Below, in pieces: positions 33,958 through 43,101 of a DNA stretch of 64,000 nt. Position numbers and translations under genes: made by a program. The DNA is from Helicobacter sp. 13S00482-2 (GTDB taxonomy: Bacteria > Campylobacterota > Campylobacteria > Campylobacterales > Helicobacteraceae): positions 1 to 64,000 of the forward strand of contig NZ_MLAT01000004.1 in assembly GCF_002272795.1 (NCBI RefSeq), given 5' to 3'. The notes under the pieces were generated by a model, which was not told where the DNA came from, did not search any database, and worked only from the letters and a program-made list of their open reading frames with translations. The number at the start of each line of letters is the position of its first letter. The first letter of the stretch is position 1.

Positions 33958-35298
33958 ATGTCAGTTTCTGTGGTTATTCTCGCAGCGGGTGCTGGAACTA
34001 GAATGAAGTCATTAACCCCAAAAGTATTGCATAAAATTTGCGGGAAAGAGATGCTTTTTTATTCAGTGCAAGAAGCTCTAAAAATAAGTGATGATATTCA
34101 CATCATTCTTTTTCACCAATATGAGAGAATAAAAGAAGCGATTGAAAATTATTTTAAAAACTCTAAAATCACCTTTCATATACAAAATCACCTCAAATAT
34201 CCTGGCACAGGAGGGGCACTGATGGAAGGAGAAGATCAAAAACCTATTTCCACAAAATACGATAGAACTTTGATCTTAAATGGAGATATGCCGCTGATTA
34301 AAAAAGATGAACTCTTAAGCCTAATCTCTTGTGAATCCGCTGTAGTTATGAGTGTTTTTACACTTGAAAATCCTAGTGGATATGGACGGGTTGTGATCAA
34401 AGATCAAAAAGTTCATTCCATCATTGAAGAAAAAGATGCCACAGAGAGTATTAAATCAATCTGTGTCGTCAATGCTGGAGTCTATGTCTTTGATAAATAC
34501 ATTCTAGGAAACTATCTCCCTAAAGTAAATAACAATAATGCACAAAAAGAATATTATCTGACAGATATTATTAGTCTTTGTGTTCAGGATAAAATAGACA
34601 TCAAGCCAGTGTTTGTAAATGAAGAAAACTTCATGGGTGTGAACTCTAAATCACAACTTGTCTATGCAGAATCTAAAATGCTAGAATACCTCAGAAATGA
34701 AGCAATGAATCAAGGTGTTATTATGCATCTTCCTGATACGATATACATTGAACCTGAGGTGGTATTTGAAGGTGAGTGCGAGATTGAAAATGGAGTGCAT
34801 ATAAAGGGTAAATGTAAGATCATCAACTCTCATATTAAAGCTCACACAATAATAGAAGAGAGTAATCTCAAAGATTCCGATATTGGTCCTATGGCTCATA
34901 TTCGCCCTGGATGTGAAATCTCAAACACTCATATTGGAAATTTCGTAGAACTTAAAGCTTGTAATCTTAATGGAGTCAAAGCAGGACACTTAAGCTATCT
35001 AGGGGATTGCAATATAGATGAAGGGAGCAATATTGGTGCAGGTGTCATCACTTGCAATTATGATGGTAAAAAAAAGCACAAAACTATCATCGGTAAAAAC
35101 GTCTTTATTGGAAGTGACACCCAACTCATCGCACCCATCAATATTGGTTCAAATGTATTGATTGGAAGTGGAACAACAGTCACAAAAGATGTCAATGAAG
35201 GTGATTTGGTAATCTCTAGAGTCAAACAAGAAAACAAACCAGGAGGATTTTATCGTTTTTTTCAGCCTCCTAAAGAAATACAAAAAAAGAACGATTAA
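33958..35298 (+). CDS. glmU: Bifunctional GlmU (acetyltransferase / uridyltransferase)
   Basis: 446 residues. The N-terminal half is a uridyltransferase with LAAGAGTRMKS and KVLHKICGKEM. The C-terminal half is a left-handed beta-helix acetyltransferase (about 245-435) with RPGCEISNTHIGNFVE, the catalytic His in GHLSYLGD, and GAGVITCNYDG. It makes UDP-GlcNAc for peptidoglycan and lipid A. AAGG lies ahead of the ATG. It leads the plus-strand group with thiS and lpxH. Confidence 0.96.
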   Translation: MSVSVVILAAGAGTRMKSLTPKVLHKICGKEMLFYSVQEALKISDDIHIILFHQYERIKEAIENYFKNSKITFHIQNHLKYPGTGGALMEGEDQKPISTKYDRTLILNGDMPLIKKDELLSLISCESAVVMSVFTLENPSGYGRVVIKDQKVHSIIEEKDATESIKSICVVNAGVYVFDKYILGNYLPKVNNNNAQKEYYLTDIISLCVQDKIDIKPVFVNEENFMGVNSKSQLVYAESKMLEYLRNEAMNQGVIMHLPDTIYIEPEVVFEGECEIENGVHIKGKCKIINSHIKAHTIIEESNLKDSDIGPMAHIRPGCEISNTHIGNFVELKACNLNGVKAGHLSYLGDCNIDEGSNIGAGVITCNYDGKKKHKTIIGKNVFIGSDTQLIAPINIGSNVLIGSGTTVTKDVNEGDLVISRVKQENKPGGFYRFFQPPKEIQKKND

Positions 35299-35330
35299 AA
35301 TCAAATATAAAAAATCAAAAAAGGAATCAA

Positions 35331-35564
35331 ATGAAACTCATCATCAATGGAGAAAACAAAGATTTTTCACAGACGCTAAACATTCAACAAATTTTAGATT
35401 ATTTGGAAATTGAATCCAAAGTTGTGGCCGTAGCCCTCAATTCGCTCGTTGTGAAAAAACAAGACTGGAATAACACTATTCCAAAAGATGGCGACAAACT
35501 AGAGTTTTTGCAGTTTATGGGGGGTGGGGGAATCAATGCAGGATTTAAAAGCAAGAAATTGTAA
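35331..35564 (+). CDS. thiS: ThiS-like sulfur carrier protein with C-terminal extension
   Basis: A 77-residue ubiquitin-fold sulfur carrier (MKLIINGENKDF start; VVAVALNSLVV; DGDKLEFLQFMGGGG). ThiS normally ends at the Gly-Gly whose carboxylate is adenylated by ThiF. Here GGGG is followed by INAGFKSKKL, so ten extra residues would block activation unless trimmed. The DNA there is G6-T-G5, but shifting one base does not bring an early stop. No thiF or thiG is nearby. A thiazole-synthesis role is inferred; another sulfur-carrier role is possible. Confidence 0.75.
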   Translation: MKLIINGENKDFSQTLNIQQILDYLEIESKVVAVALNSLVVKKQDWNNTIPKDGDKLEFLQFMGGGGINAGFKSKKL

Positions 35565-35614
35565 ATGAGTAACTCAAATATAGTTTTTCTTATTACAAAA
35601 ATATTGTAAAACTG

Positions 35615-36355
35615 ATGAAATATAACTCATTACCAGAGATAAAAGATGGATCGTTTTTTATAGCCGACTCTCATTATATAAATGGAGATGAAGCATTACT
35701 CGTATTATTAGAAAAACTCATCATTTCTCCTCCTCCTCAGGTTTTTTTTATGGGAGATATTTTTCATCTTTTCATTGGACATATTCCCTCAAGCAGGAAA
35801 GAAAATATTGTTTTGCTTGAACTCATCAATAAACTCGCACACAAATGTGAAGTTTTTTATTTCGAAGGTAATCACGATTTTGGAATTGATGGATTTTTGT
35901 TACCAAAAGTAAAGATATATCCTCGAAGTCTTCAACCTGCCTTTTTTTGTTACAAACAAAAGCATTTTTTACTTGCACACGGAGATATTTTTCTGAGCAA
36001 TACCTATAATGGCTATATTCAGATTTTAACAAGTCCATTTTGTCTGAGTATTTTAAAAATTTTAGATCAACTGAGTTTGGGATTCATCTATAGAATCATT
36101 TCAAAAAAGATCTATAAAAAACCTATCAGGAAATTTATTTTGAGCGATAAAGATTTTGAGAAATTTGCTAAAAATAGACTTGAAAAATACTCTAAATTTG
36201 TTAAAAAATACCACCTTGAACCTATCGAAGGAGTCATTGAAGGACATTTTCATATAGGAAAAAATTTTCAAAACTATTTCTCACTTCCCTCTTTTTATTG
36301 TGAGAAAAGCGGTTTTATTATACAATCAGGGAAATGCAGCGGGATAGAAAGTTGA
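35615..36355 (+). CDS. lpxH: LpxH-like metallophosphoesterase
   Basis: 246 residues with the calcineurin-like metal set: D18-x-H20 (IADSH), D48 (MGD), N86-H87-D88 (GNHD), H122-G-D124 and a late GHFH near 217. These order and spacings fit UDP-2,3-diacylglucosamine pyrophosphatase, which makes lipid X for lipid A. H. pylori HP0394 has the same place before cheV. Other phosphoesterase roles cannot be excluded. Its end overlaps cheV by 22 bases. Confidence 0.78.
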   Translation: MKYNSLPEIKDGSFFIADSHYINGDEALLVLLEKLIISPPPQVFFMGDIFHLFIGHIPSSRKENIVLLELINKLAHKCEVFYFEGNHDFGIDGFLLPKVKIYPRSLQPAFFCYKQKHFLLAHGDIFLSNTYNGYIQILTSPFCLSILKILDQLSLGFIYRIISKKIYKKPIRKFILSDKDFEKFAKNRLEKYSKFVKKYHLEPIEGVIEGHFHIGKNFQNYFSLPSFYCEKSGFIIQSGKCSGIES

Positions 36356-37332
36356 AAAACAATATAGAAAAACTAAAATTGAGCTCAAATGAAATTGAAC
36401 TCATTGATTTTAGAATTTTTGAAGTTCGTGATAATAAAATATACGAAGGCATATATGGAATCAATGTCGCAAAAGTTCAGGAAATCATAAAAATGCCTGA
36501 GATTTTTGAACAACCCTCAGGTCCTGATTATGTGATTGGAGTATTTGATCTTAGAGGAACTATTATTCCACTAATTGACCTCTCTAAATGGATGGGTATT
36601 TCCGAAAAAAATCTCCCAACTTTAAAATCTTGTGAATACAAGGCTAACGCCCATCATCGAAGCACACAAGTAAAAAATGTCATCATTACTGAATTCAATA
36701 ATATTAAAATTGGCTTTGTTGTTGATCATACAAAACGAATTCGGAGAATTAATTGGCAATGTATAGAACCTGCTCATTTTAATTCTACTACAAGCCTTGA
36801 AAGAGAAAAAATCACTGGAACTACAAGAATTGAGGATGAAAAAACATTGCTCATACTTGATCTAGAAAGCATTATTGAGGATTTGAACTTACATCAAGAA
36901 AACAATAAAAAAGAAATGAGCGAACCCATAAAGGTTAAATTTAAAGGTTTAGTCCTGATTTTAGAAGATAGTACTTCAGCACGAAAACTTATCAAAAAAA
37001 ATCTTTTAAATATGGGTTTTGAAATCATAGAATCTATTGATGGCGAAGATGGTCTAAAAAAATTAGAAAAACTCTATGAAGAGTTCAAAGATGATCTCAG
37101 TAAGAACCTAAGACTCATCATATCTGATGTAGAAATGCCAAAAATGGATGGTTTTCATTTTTTATCACAGATTTATAGCGATAAAAGATTTAGTAATATT
37201 CCTTTGATATTCAACTCTTCAATCTGTGATAAATATAGTGCAGAAAAGGCCAAAGAATTGGGAGCAAAGGCATATTTAGTAAAATTTGATGCGGACAAGT
37301 TTTATGATGAGATCGCAAGAATTTTAGGCTAA
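36334..37332 (+). CDS. cheV: Chemotaxis coupling-receiver protein CheV
   Basis: 332 residues: a CheW domain (about 20-190, with GPDYVIGVFDLRGTIIPLIDL) then a receiver domain (about 205-332). The phospho-acceptor is Asp265 (ISDVEMPKMDG), with the conserved lysine in YLVKF. It links receptors to CheA and may act as a phosphate sink. It matches CheV3 of H. pylori by position ahead of cheA. ATG at 36334 overlaps lpxH; a TTG at 36352 is possible. Confidence 0.92.
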   Translation: MQRDRKLKNNIEKLKLSSNEIELIDFRIFEVRDNKIYEGIYGINVAKVQEIIKMPEIFEQPSGPDYVIGVFDLRGTIIPLIDLSKWMGISEKNLPTLKSCEYKANAHHRSTQVKNVIITEFNNIKIGFVVDHTKRIRRINWQCIEPAHFNSTTSLEREKITGTTRIEDEKTLLILDLESIIEDLNLHQENNKKEMSEPIKVKFKGLVLILEDSTSARKLIKKNLLNMGFEIIESIDGEDGLKKLEKLYEEFKDDLSKNLRLIISDVEMPKMDGFHFLSQIYSDKRFSNIPLIFNSSICDKYSAEKAKELGAKAYLVKFDADKFYDEIARILG

Positions 37333-37391
37333 ATGAAAACAAAATCATTGTAGAATAAAAAACTTAAATTATTATTTAAAGAGGTGCGGAT

Positions 37392-39731
37392 ATGGATGAT
37401 ATGCAAGAAATAATGGAAGACTTCTTAATTGAGGCATTCGAAATGATTGAACAGCTTGATCAAGATTTGGTTGAGCTTGAAAATAATCCTCAAAACCTAG
37501 AACTTCTAAATAGAATCTTTAGAGTTGCACATACCATAAAGGGTTCAAGTTCATTTTTGAATTTTGATATACTCACAAATCTTACCCACAATATGGAAGA
37601 TGTCTTAAACAAGGCTAGAAAAGGCGAAATCAAACTCACGCACGACATTATGGATGTGGTACTTCCTTCTATTGATCTGATGAAAGCATTACTCATGGCC
37701 ATCAGAGACAATGGTACAGATGCAAATAGTGGTATTGATATAACTGAGAGTGTCAAAAAACTTCAGAATATTTCAAATGAAAAAGTCGAGCCCTCCTCCG
37801 CAACAACCACTGATGAATCTTCATTAAAGAGCACCCAGACTCAAAACACACCAACTTCTTTGAATCCTCTTGCAGATGAGCCCGATCTTGATTATTCAAA
37901 GATGAGCGATCAAGAGGTCGAAGCTGAAATACAAAGACTTTTAGAAAAACGCCAGGAAGCTGATAAACAAAAACGTTCTGAAAAAAAACAAACTCAGCCT
38001 GAAGAGCATAAAACAGCTCCAAAAGAAAAAAAACCCGAAAATATTAAATCAACACCTGATGAGAATAAAACCCCATCTACAGGGGTAGAACAGACTGTTC
38101 GTGTAGATGTAAGACGTTTGGATTCTCTTATGAATCTTATTGGAGAGCTCGTATTAGGTAAAAACAGACTGATTAGAATATATGGCGATGTAGAAGAGCG
38201 GTATGATGGAGAAAAATTCCTTGAAGAACTCAATCAAGTTGTTTCTTCTATCTCTACAGTTACAACTGATTTACAACTTGCAGTAATGAAGACAAGAATG
38301 CAACCTGTGGGCAAAGTCTTCAACAAATTCCCAAGAATGGTTCGAGATCTTTCTAGAGAGTTGGGCAAAAACATTGATCTTGTTATTACAGGAGAAGAAA
38401 CAGAACTAGATAAGTCTATCGTTGAGGAAATTGGAGATCCACTCATTCACATCATTAGAAATTCTTGCGATCACGGCATAGAAACACCAGAGATTAGAAA
38501 GGATGCAGGAAAATCAGAGGCAGGTATTGTAAAACTCAAAGCATACAATGAAGGCAACCACATTGTTATTGAAATATCTGATGATGGCAAAGGATTAGAT
38601 CCTGATATACTCAAACAAAAAGCCATTGAAAAAGGTATTATCACTGAACGAGAAGCCGACAGTATGGGCGATAAAGAAGCATTTGGCATCATATTTAAAC
38701 CTGGATTTTCTACCGCAAAAAACATATCAAACGTTTCAGGTAGAGGCGTTGGAATGGACGTGGTAAAAACAAATATCGAAAAACTCAATGGTATCATTGA
38801 AATAGAATCTGAAAAAGGTGTGGGCACCACCCAAAAACTAAAAATCCCTCTTACCTTAGCAATTATTCAGGCATTATTGGTTGGAGTTCAAGAAGAATAC
38901 TATGCTATTCCACTTTCATCTGTGCTTGAAACAGTGCGGGTCAGCCAAGATGAAATTTACACCGTAGATGGTAAAAGCGTTTTAAGACTTCGAGATGAAG
39001 TGCTCTCTTTAGTTAGATTGGCAGACATCTTCAAGGTTGATTCAGTTTTAGAGGCAATGAATGAAGTTTATGTTGTTATTGTAGGTCTAGCAGATCAAAA
39101 AATTGGTGTGATTGTAGATTACCTCATCGGACAAGAAGAGGTGGTCATCAAATCACTTGGTTATTATCTCAAAAACACTACAGGAATAGCTGGTGCAACT
39201 GTCAGAGGAGATGGAAAAATAACCCTAATTGTAGATGTTGCAGCAATGATGGATATGGCAAAAAATGTCAAGGTTAGCATCAATAAACTGATTGATGAAG
39301 CCGAAGCCTCTAGGGCAAAAAATTCTCCGAGTGATTATGTTGTCCTTGCTATTGATGATAGCACCACCGATAGAGCGATTATGAAAAAATGTCTCAAACC
39401 TTTAGGAGTCACTGTATTGGAAGCTTCTAATGGACTTGAAGGACTTGATATTGTAAAAAATGGAGAAAAAACTCCTGATGCAGTGCTTGTAGATATCGAA
39501 ATGCCCCGAATGGATGGATATACGTTTGCAACAGAGATAAGAAAATATAATAAATTTAAAAATATTCCTCTCATCGCTGTGACTTCTAGAACAAGCAAAA
39601 CAGATAGGATGCGTGGGGTAGAATCTGGAATGACTGAATATATCACCAAGCCCTATACTCCTGAATATTTGGCAAACGTAGTCAAGCGAAATATAAAACT
39701 CAATACAGATGGAGCAAGTGATGAACAATAA
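37392..39731 (+). CDS. cheA: Chemotaxis histidine kinase CheA fused to receiver domain
   Basis: 779 residues. The Hpt domain carries phospho-accepting His47 (VAHTIKGSSSF). A Lys/Glu/Pro-rich linker covers about 135-225 with no clear P2 domain. Dimerisation, HATPase (N-box HIIRNSCDHGIETPE; DDGKGLD; GRGVGMDVV) and CheW-like regulatory domains follow. The C-terminal receiver has Asp701 (VDIEMPRMDG). The CheA-REC fusion is usual in Helicobacter and Campylobacter. A TAGAAT box lies at 37351-37356. Confidence 0.96.
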   Translation: MDDMQEIMEDFLIEAFEMIEQLDQDLVELENNPQNLELLNRIFRVAHTIKGSSSFLNFDILTNLTHNMEDVLNKARKGEIKLTHDIMDVVLPSIDLMKALLMAIRDNGTDANSGIDITESVKKLQNISNEKVEPSSATTTDESSLKSTQTQNTPTSLNPLADEPDLDYSKMSDQEVEAEIQRLLEKRQEADKQKRSEKKQTQPEEHKTAPKEKKPENIKSTPDENKTPSTGVEQTVRVDVRRLDSLMNLIGELVLGKNRLIRIYGDVEERYDGEKFLEELNQVVSSISTVTTDLQLAVMKTRMQPVGKVFNKFPRMVRDLSRELGKNIDLVITGEETELDKSIVEEIGDPLIHIIRNSCDHGIETPEIRKDAGKSEAGIVKLKAYNEGNHIVIEISDDGKGLDPDILKQKAIEKGIITEREADSMGDKEAFGIIFKPGFSTAKNISNVSGRGVGMDVVKTNIEKLNGIIEIESEKGVGTTQKLKIPLTLAIIQALLVGVQEEYYAIPLSSVLETVRVSQDEIYTVDGKSVLRLRDEVLSLVRLADIFKVDSVLEAMNEVYVVIVGLADQKIGVIVDYLIGQEEVVIKSLGYYLKNTTGIAGATVRGDGKITLIVDVAAMMDMAKNVKVSINKLIDEAEASRAKNSPSDYVVLAIDDSTTDRAIMKKCLKPLGVTVLEASNGLEGLDIVKNGEKTPDAVLVDIEMPRMDGYTFATEIRKYNKFKNIPLIAVTSRTSKTDRMRGVESGMTEYITKPYTPEYLANVVKRNIKLNTDGASDEQ

Positions 39732-40227
39732 CAAGACACTCAAAGAAGTATTTGACAAACAACAACAAAATAATGAACGTTTAAACAAGCAAGAAGAGAT
39801 TGAAGATATCCTCCAAGTCATCGGATTTATTGTGGGCAATGAAGAATTTGCTGTACCTATTTTAAATGTGATTGAAATCGTCAAACCCATTGAACATACA
39901 CGAGTTCCTGGAACCCCAAATTATGTATTAGGAGTGTTTAATCTAAGGGGAAATGTTTTCCCTCTAATTAATCTCAGATTAAAATTTGGCATTCCTGCTA
40001 GCAAACAAGATAAAGACACTCGTTATCTTGTAGTTAGACATAATGATCAAATTGCAGGTTTTATCATTGATAAACTAACTGAAGCTATCAGATTCAAAAA
40101 ATCTGATATTGATCCTGTACCTGAGACTCTAGCAGAACAGGATGATTTAATGTATGGAGTGGGAAAAAGAGAAGATCGACTGGTCACTATCTTGAAAATA
40201 GACGCACTTTTAAAAAAAGACTTTTAA
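39721..40227 (+). CDS. cheW: Chemotaxis coupling protein CheW
   Basis: 168 residues with a single CheW domain (FIVGNEEFAVPILNVIEIV; GTPNYVLGVFNLRGNVFPLINL). It bridges receptors and CheA. The start is placed at ATG 39721, seven bases after GGAG, giving MNNNKTLKEVF as in H. pylori CheW; a longer start at 39709 would leave no room for a ribosome site. It overlaps the cheA end by 11 bases and ends the cheV-cheA-cheW group. Confidence 0.94.
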   Translation: MNNNKTLKEVFDKQQQNNERLNKQEEIEDILQVIGFIVGNEEFAVPILNVIEIVKPIEHTRVPGTPNYVLGVFNLRGNVFPLINLRLKFGIPASKQDKDTRYLVVRHNDQIAGFIIDKLTEAIRFKKSDIDPVPETLAEQDDLMYGVGKREDRLVTILKIDALLKKDF

Positions 40228-40245
40228 CTCTTTTTAAAGAGTTAA
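40224..40245 (+). terminator. Stem-loop at the end of cheW
   Basis: TTAACTCTTT and AAAGAGTTAA form a perfect ten-bp stem with a two-base loop, overlapping the cheW stop codon. The tail beyond it has no clean T-run, so it may act as a weak terminator or a 3-prime end stabiliser. Confidence 0.45.
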
Positions 40246-40599
40246 TCTAAAGCCTTTTTAAATTTCCAAGTCAATATCAGTAACACATCAAATGAATTTG
40301 GTGAAAATAAAATGCCAAACACGCTAACATTCAAAGAATGACTAATATTTTTTCAGGGTTTGCATTTAATCTTCAACAGAAACGATGATAGATTTTGAGT
40401 ATTATTATTTAGAGAAAAGTATAATATATATATATTGAAAAAATATACTATTATAGAATTATTCTTAGATTGATGTGATCTAGATATGAGCTTTCAAAAT
40501 ACATATTTATATAAATAGATAAAATTTTAATTTGTAAATAATAATCAATAATTTAAAATTGATCTTATAATACATCTAAATACAGTAAAGGTAAAAAAT
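40228..40599. other. AT-rich intergenic region before outer-membrane gene
   Basis: No gene was seen in these 372 bases. A short TA-repeat lies near 40421-40436. A TATAAT box at 40566-40571 and AAAGG at 40587-40591 serve the following outer-membrane gene. Base composition is more AT-rich than the flanking chemotaxis genes. Confidence 0.6.
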
Positions 40600-41502
40600 A
40601 TGAATAGAATTATATTATCTATGATAATAATAGGATTTTTAGTTAATGTGGGTTTTACAAATGAATTAAATCATCAAAATAAAGATAAAATAGTCAATAA
40701 AAATAATACTGAAAATAGAGATAATTTAATTTCTAATAAACATATATCTAAAGTTAAAGTTCCTGATTCAAAAAATGGATTTTTTGTGGGGATTGAAGGG
40801 GTTTTAGGAACATCAAAGGGTGATTTGACTTTAGATTTTCGAAATCTAACTCCAGAGAAAAAAGATCCTTTTCCTTTATTCTTTTCTGCTAAGGCAAAAA
40901 CAACTCTTGATTTAGGGTTTTTGTGGGGATATCAGCATTATTTTGGAGATTCTTTAAAACATGGAATCAAAGTATCACTTCATACTTATTCAGGTTTTGG
41001 AAATAGTTGGCAAAATAAACATAGTCTTAATGATAAGGGTGGTATTTATAAATCTACTTCAATTATTTCATATATCCCTATGAAATTTGGAGCTGATATC
41101 AAGTATGTGTGGGATTTTTTAGAAATAGGTAAACACACTTTGGGAGTCAATCTTGGAGTTGGATATGAGTTTGATTTTTATCTCAATGGCAAGGAAGCAA
41201 TGTCTCTTAATTGTTCTGAGAGCGACTCTGGTTGCAACCTTTCTGAAAAGTTTTTTAATGATAGAACTCGCCATATTGATTCTATGTTTTCAAATCATTT
41301 CTATCCTGTGATAGGAATGCATTATTATTACAAACAGCATCAATTTGAATTGATGTATCGATTTGGTGGAATCATTCCTCAAACTGGCAACAATATCATT
41401 AAAACAGTTACAAAGGAAGGTATTTTGGTTGGTGATTTAGTTATGAGTGTTAAGCTTATCAATCAATCCTATTTCACTATGAATTATTCATATAGATATT
41501 AA
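40600..41502 (+). CDS. Helicobacter outer-membrane beta-barrel protein
   Basis: 300 residues with a signal peptide (MNRIILSMIIIGFLVNVGFT), an Asn/Lys-rich stretch (25-55), then glycine- and aromatic-rich alternating strands (GFFVGIEGVLG, LGFLWGYQHYFGD, HTLGVNLGVGYEFDFY) and an aromatic end (MNYSYRY). There is one cysteine pair in CSESDSGC. This is the pattern of Helicobacter outer-membrane proteins; the ligand is not known. It has its own promoter, is convergent with cysS, and is more AT-rich than its neighbours. Confidence 0.72.
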   Translation: MNRIILSMIIIGFLVNVGFTNELNHQNKDKIVNKNNTENRDNLISNKHISKVKVPDSKNGFFVGIEGVLGTSKGDLTLDFRNLTPEKKDPFPLFFSAKAKTTLDLGFLWGYQHYFGDSLKHGIKVSLHTYSGFGNSWQNKHSLNDKGGIYKSTSIISYIPMKFGADIKYVWDFLEIGKHTLGVNLGVGYEFDFYLNGKEAMSLNCSESDSGCNLSEKFFNDRTRHIDSMFSNHFYPVIGMHYYYKQHQFELMYRFGGIIPQTGNNIIKTVTKEGILVGDLVMSVKLINQSYFTMNYSYRY

Positions 41503-41685
41503 AAGCCCTATGAAACAAATCTGAAGAAAAATAAATGGAATTATTTTATCATTGCATAGAGAGGAATTTTTCACGATCTCAAACCCAGATGATAAAAATC
41601 TTTGAATAAAAACTATAGTTATAGAATTTAATAAATAAAACTATTAAGATAAAAAAGGAGAGGGGATCTGCTAATAGCTACTCAA

Positions 41686-43089
41686 TCAATTTATCTTCTC
41701 CCATACGCTTCCTGATTGCGTATCCATAATGGCGATCCCATCCTTAGCTAATTCATCTCGAATACTATCTGCTAGAATGAAGTTTTTTTCTTTTTTTGCG
41801 ATATCTCTATCTTTGAGTTTATGTGCAATCTTTATTTTTTGTTCTTCACTCACACCAAGCTGAAAATATCTAATAGGATCTCCCCCTCCAATACCTAAAA
41901 TAGAGGAAATAAATTCAATATTACCCATCACTTTGCCTTTTATAGACTTATTTTTGGGATCTTTATCTATCATTTCATTACAAGCACTTATCATCTCTTC
42001 TAAAACACTAAAAGCCTTAGAAATATTAAGATCATCGCTCATCGCCTCTAAGAAGTTCATCTTAAAGTTCTCATCTACCTGGTTTGTTTCTCCCATCGCT
42101 CTTTTTTTAAGTCTATATATTTTGTCTAAACGTTTTTTGCTCACCATCAAATCTTCTTCATTGAAATTTAAAACCGACCGATAATGTACCCCTAGTAAAT
42201 AATTTCGCAAAACCTCTCCATCATAAATTTTAAGAGCATCTTTGACAAAAAAGCTATTGCCTAAACTCTTGCTCATCTTCTCCCCATTGATATTCACAAA
42301 TCCATTATGCATCCAATACTTCGCAATCTCTATTCCACTCGCACATCTAGTTTGTGAAGCTTCATTTTCATGATGAGGAAATGCCAAATCTGCACCTCCT
42401 CCATGAATATCTATCTTATGAGACATGCCTTCATAGGCAAGTATGCTTTCAATCATTGCCGAACATTCAATATGCCAACCTGGACGCCCCATACCCAGCG
42501 AAGTTTCATACCCTATATCGCCTTCGCCCTTGTATGCCTTCCACAGAGCAAAATCCCTTTCTCCTTCTTTTGCTGTATTTTCTCCCACACGGCTAATATT
42601 TTCATCATCCTTTCCGCCCCTATGACTGATACTGCCATATAGATTATCCTTATCTACGGATAAATAAATATCACCATTAGATGTCTTATAGGCAATTTTT
42701 TTATCTAAAAGTATGGTAATCATCTTTATGATTGACTCAAGACTTTCTGTAGCTTTTGGCTCTATGTCAGGACGCTTAACCAAAAGAGCTTCCATATCGT
42801 TCAAATAGGAGTTGATATAATAAGAACTAACCTCCTTGACACTTTTACCTAACTCAAGAGCTTTTTTGATGATTTTATCATCAATGTCTGTAAAATTTTT
42901 TACAAACTTCACTTCATAACCACTGACCTGCAATACTCGTGCCAATAAGTCAAATACTATTGAACTTCTAGCGTGTCCTAGATGTGCATCATCATAAACA
43001 GTAGGACCACAAACATACATTCGAACCTTGCCTTTGACGATAGGAATAAAATCCAATTTTTGTTTTTGTCTGCTATCATAAATCTTCAT
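41686..43089 (-). CDS. cysS: Cysteinyl-tRNA synthetase
   Basis: 467 residues, class I synthetase. The zinc cysteine is Cys27 in MYVCGPTVYDDAHLGHA with the HIGH-like HLGH. Further zinc ligands are in WHIECSAM and FPHHENE, and KMSKS is in GEKMSKSLGNS. It charges tRNA-Cys. It lies 12 bases after the murJ stop and is probably cotranscribed. In H. pylori cysS (HP0886) borders vacA; here a small outer-membrane gene lies at that side. Confidence 0.96.
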   Translation of the reverse strand: MKIYDSRQKQKLDFIPIVKGKVRMYVCGPTVYDDAHLGHARSSIVFDLLARVLQVSGYEVKFVKNFTDIDDKIIKKALELGKSVKEVSSYYINSYLNDMEALLVKRPDIEPKATESLESIIKMITILLDKKIAYKTSNGDIYLSVDKDNLYGSISHRGGKDDENISRVGENTAKEGERDFALWKAYKGEGDIGYETSLGMGRPGWHIECSAMIESILAYEGMSHKIDIHGGGADLAFPHHENEASQTRCASGIEIAKYWMHNGFVNINGEKMSKSLGNSFFVKDALKIYDGEVLRNYLLGVHYRSVLNFNEEDLMVSKKRLDKIYRLKKRAMGETNQVDENFKMNFLEAMSDDLNISKAFSVLEEMISACNEMIDKDPKNKSIKGKVMGNIEFISSILGIGGGDPIRYFQLGVSEEQKIKIAHKLKDRDIAKKEKNFILADSIRDELAKDGIAIMDTQSGSVWEKIN

Positions 43090-43101
43090 TCATAGCTCTC
43101 T

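Noticed and set aside
35513-35535. Frameshift in the thiS G-rich end as the cause of the extra tail
   Set aside because: Adding or removing one G does not create a stop after GG; the extended reading is as short as any alternative.
40421-40436. TA dinucleotide tract as a phase-variation repeat
   Set aside because: It is short, imperfect and about 165 bases from the next start codon, outside the likely promoter.
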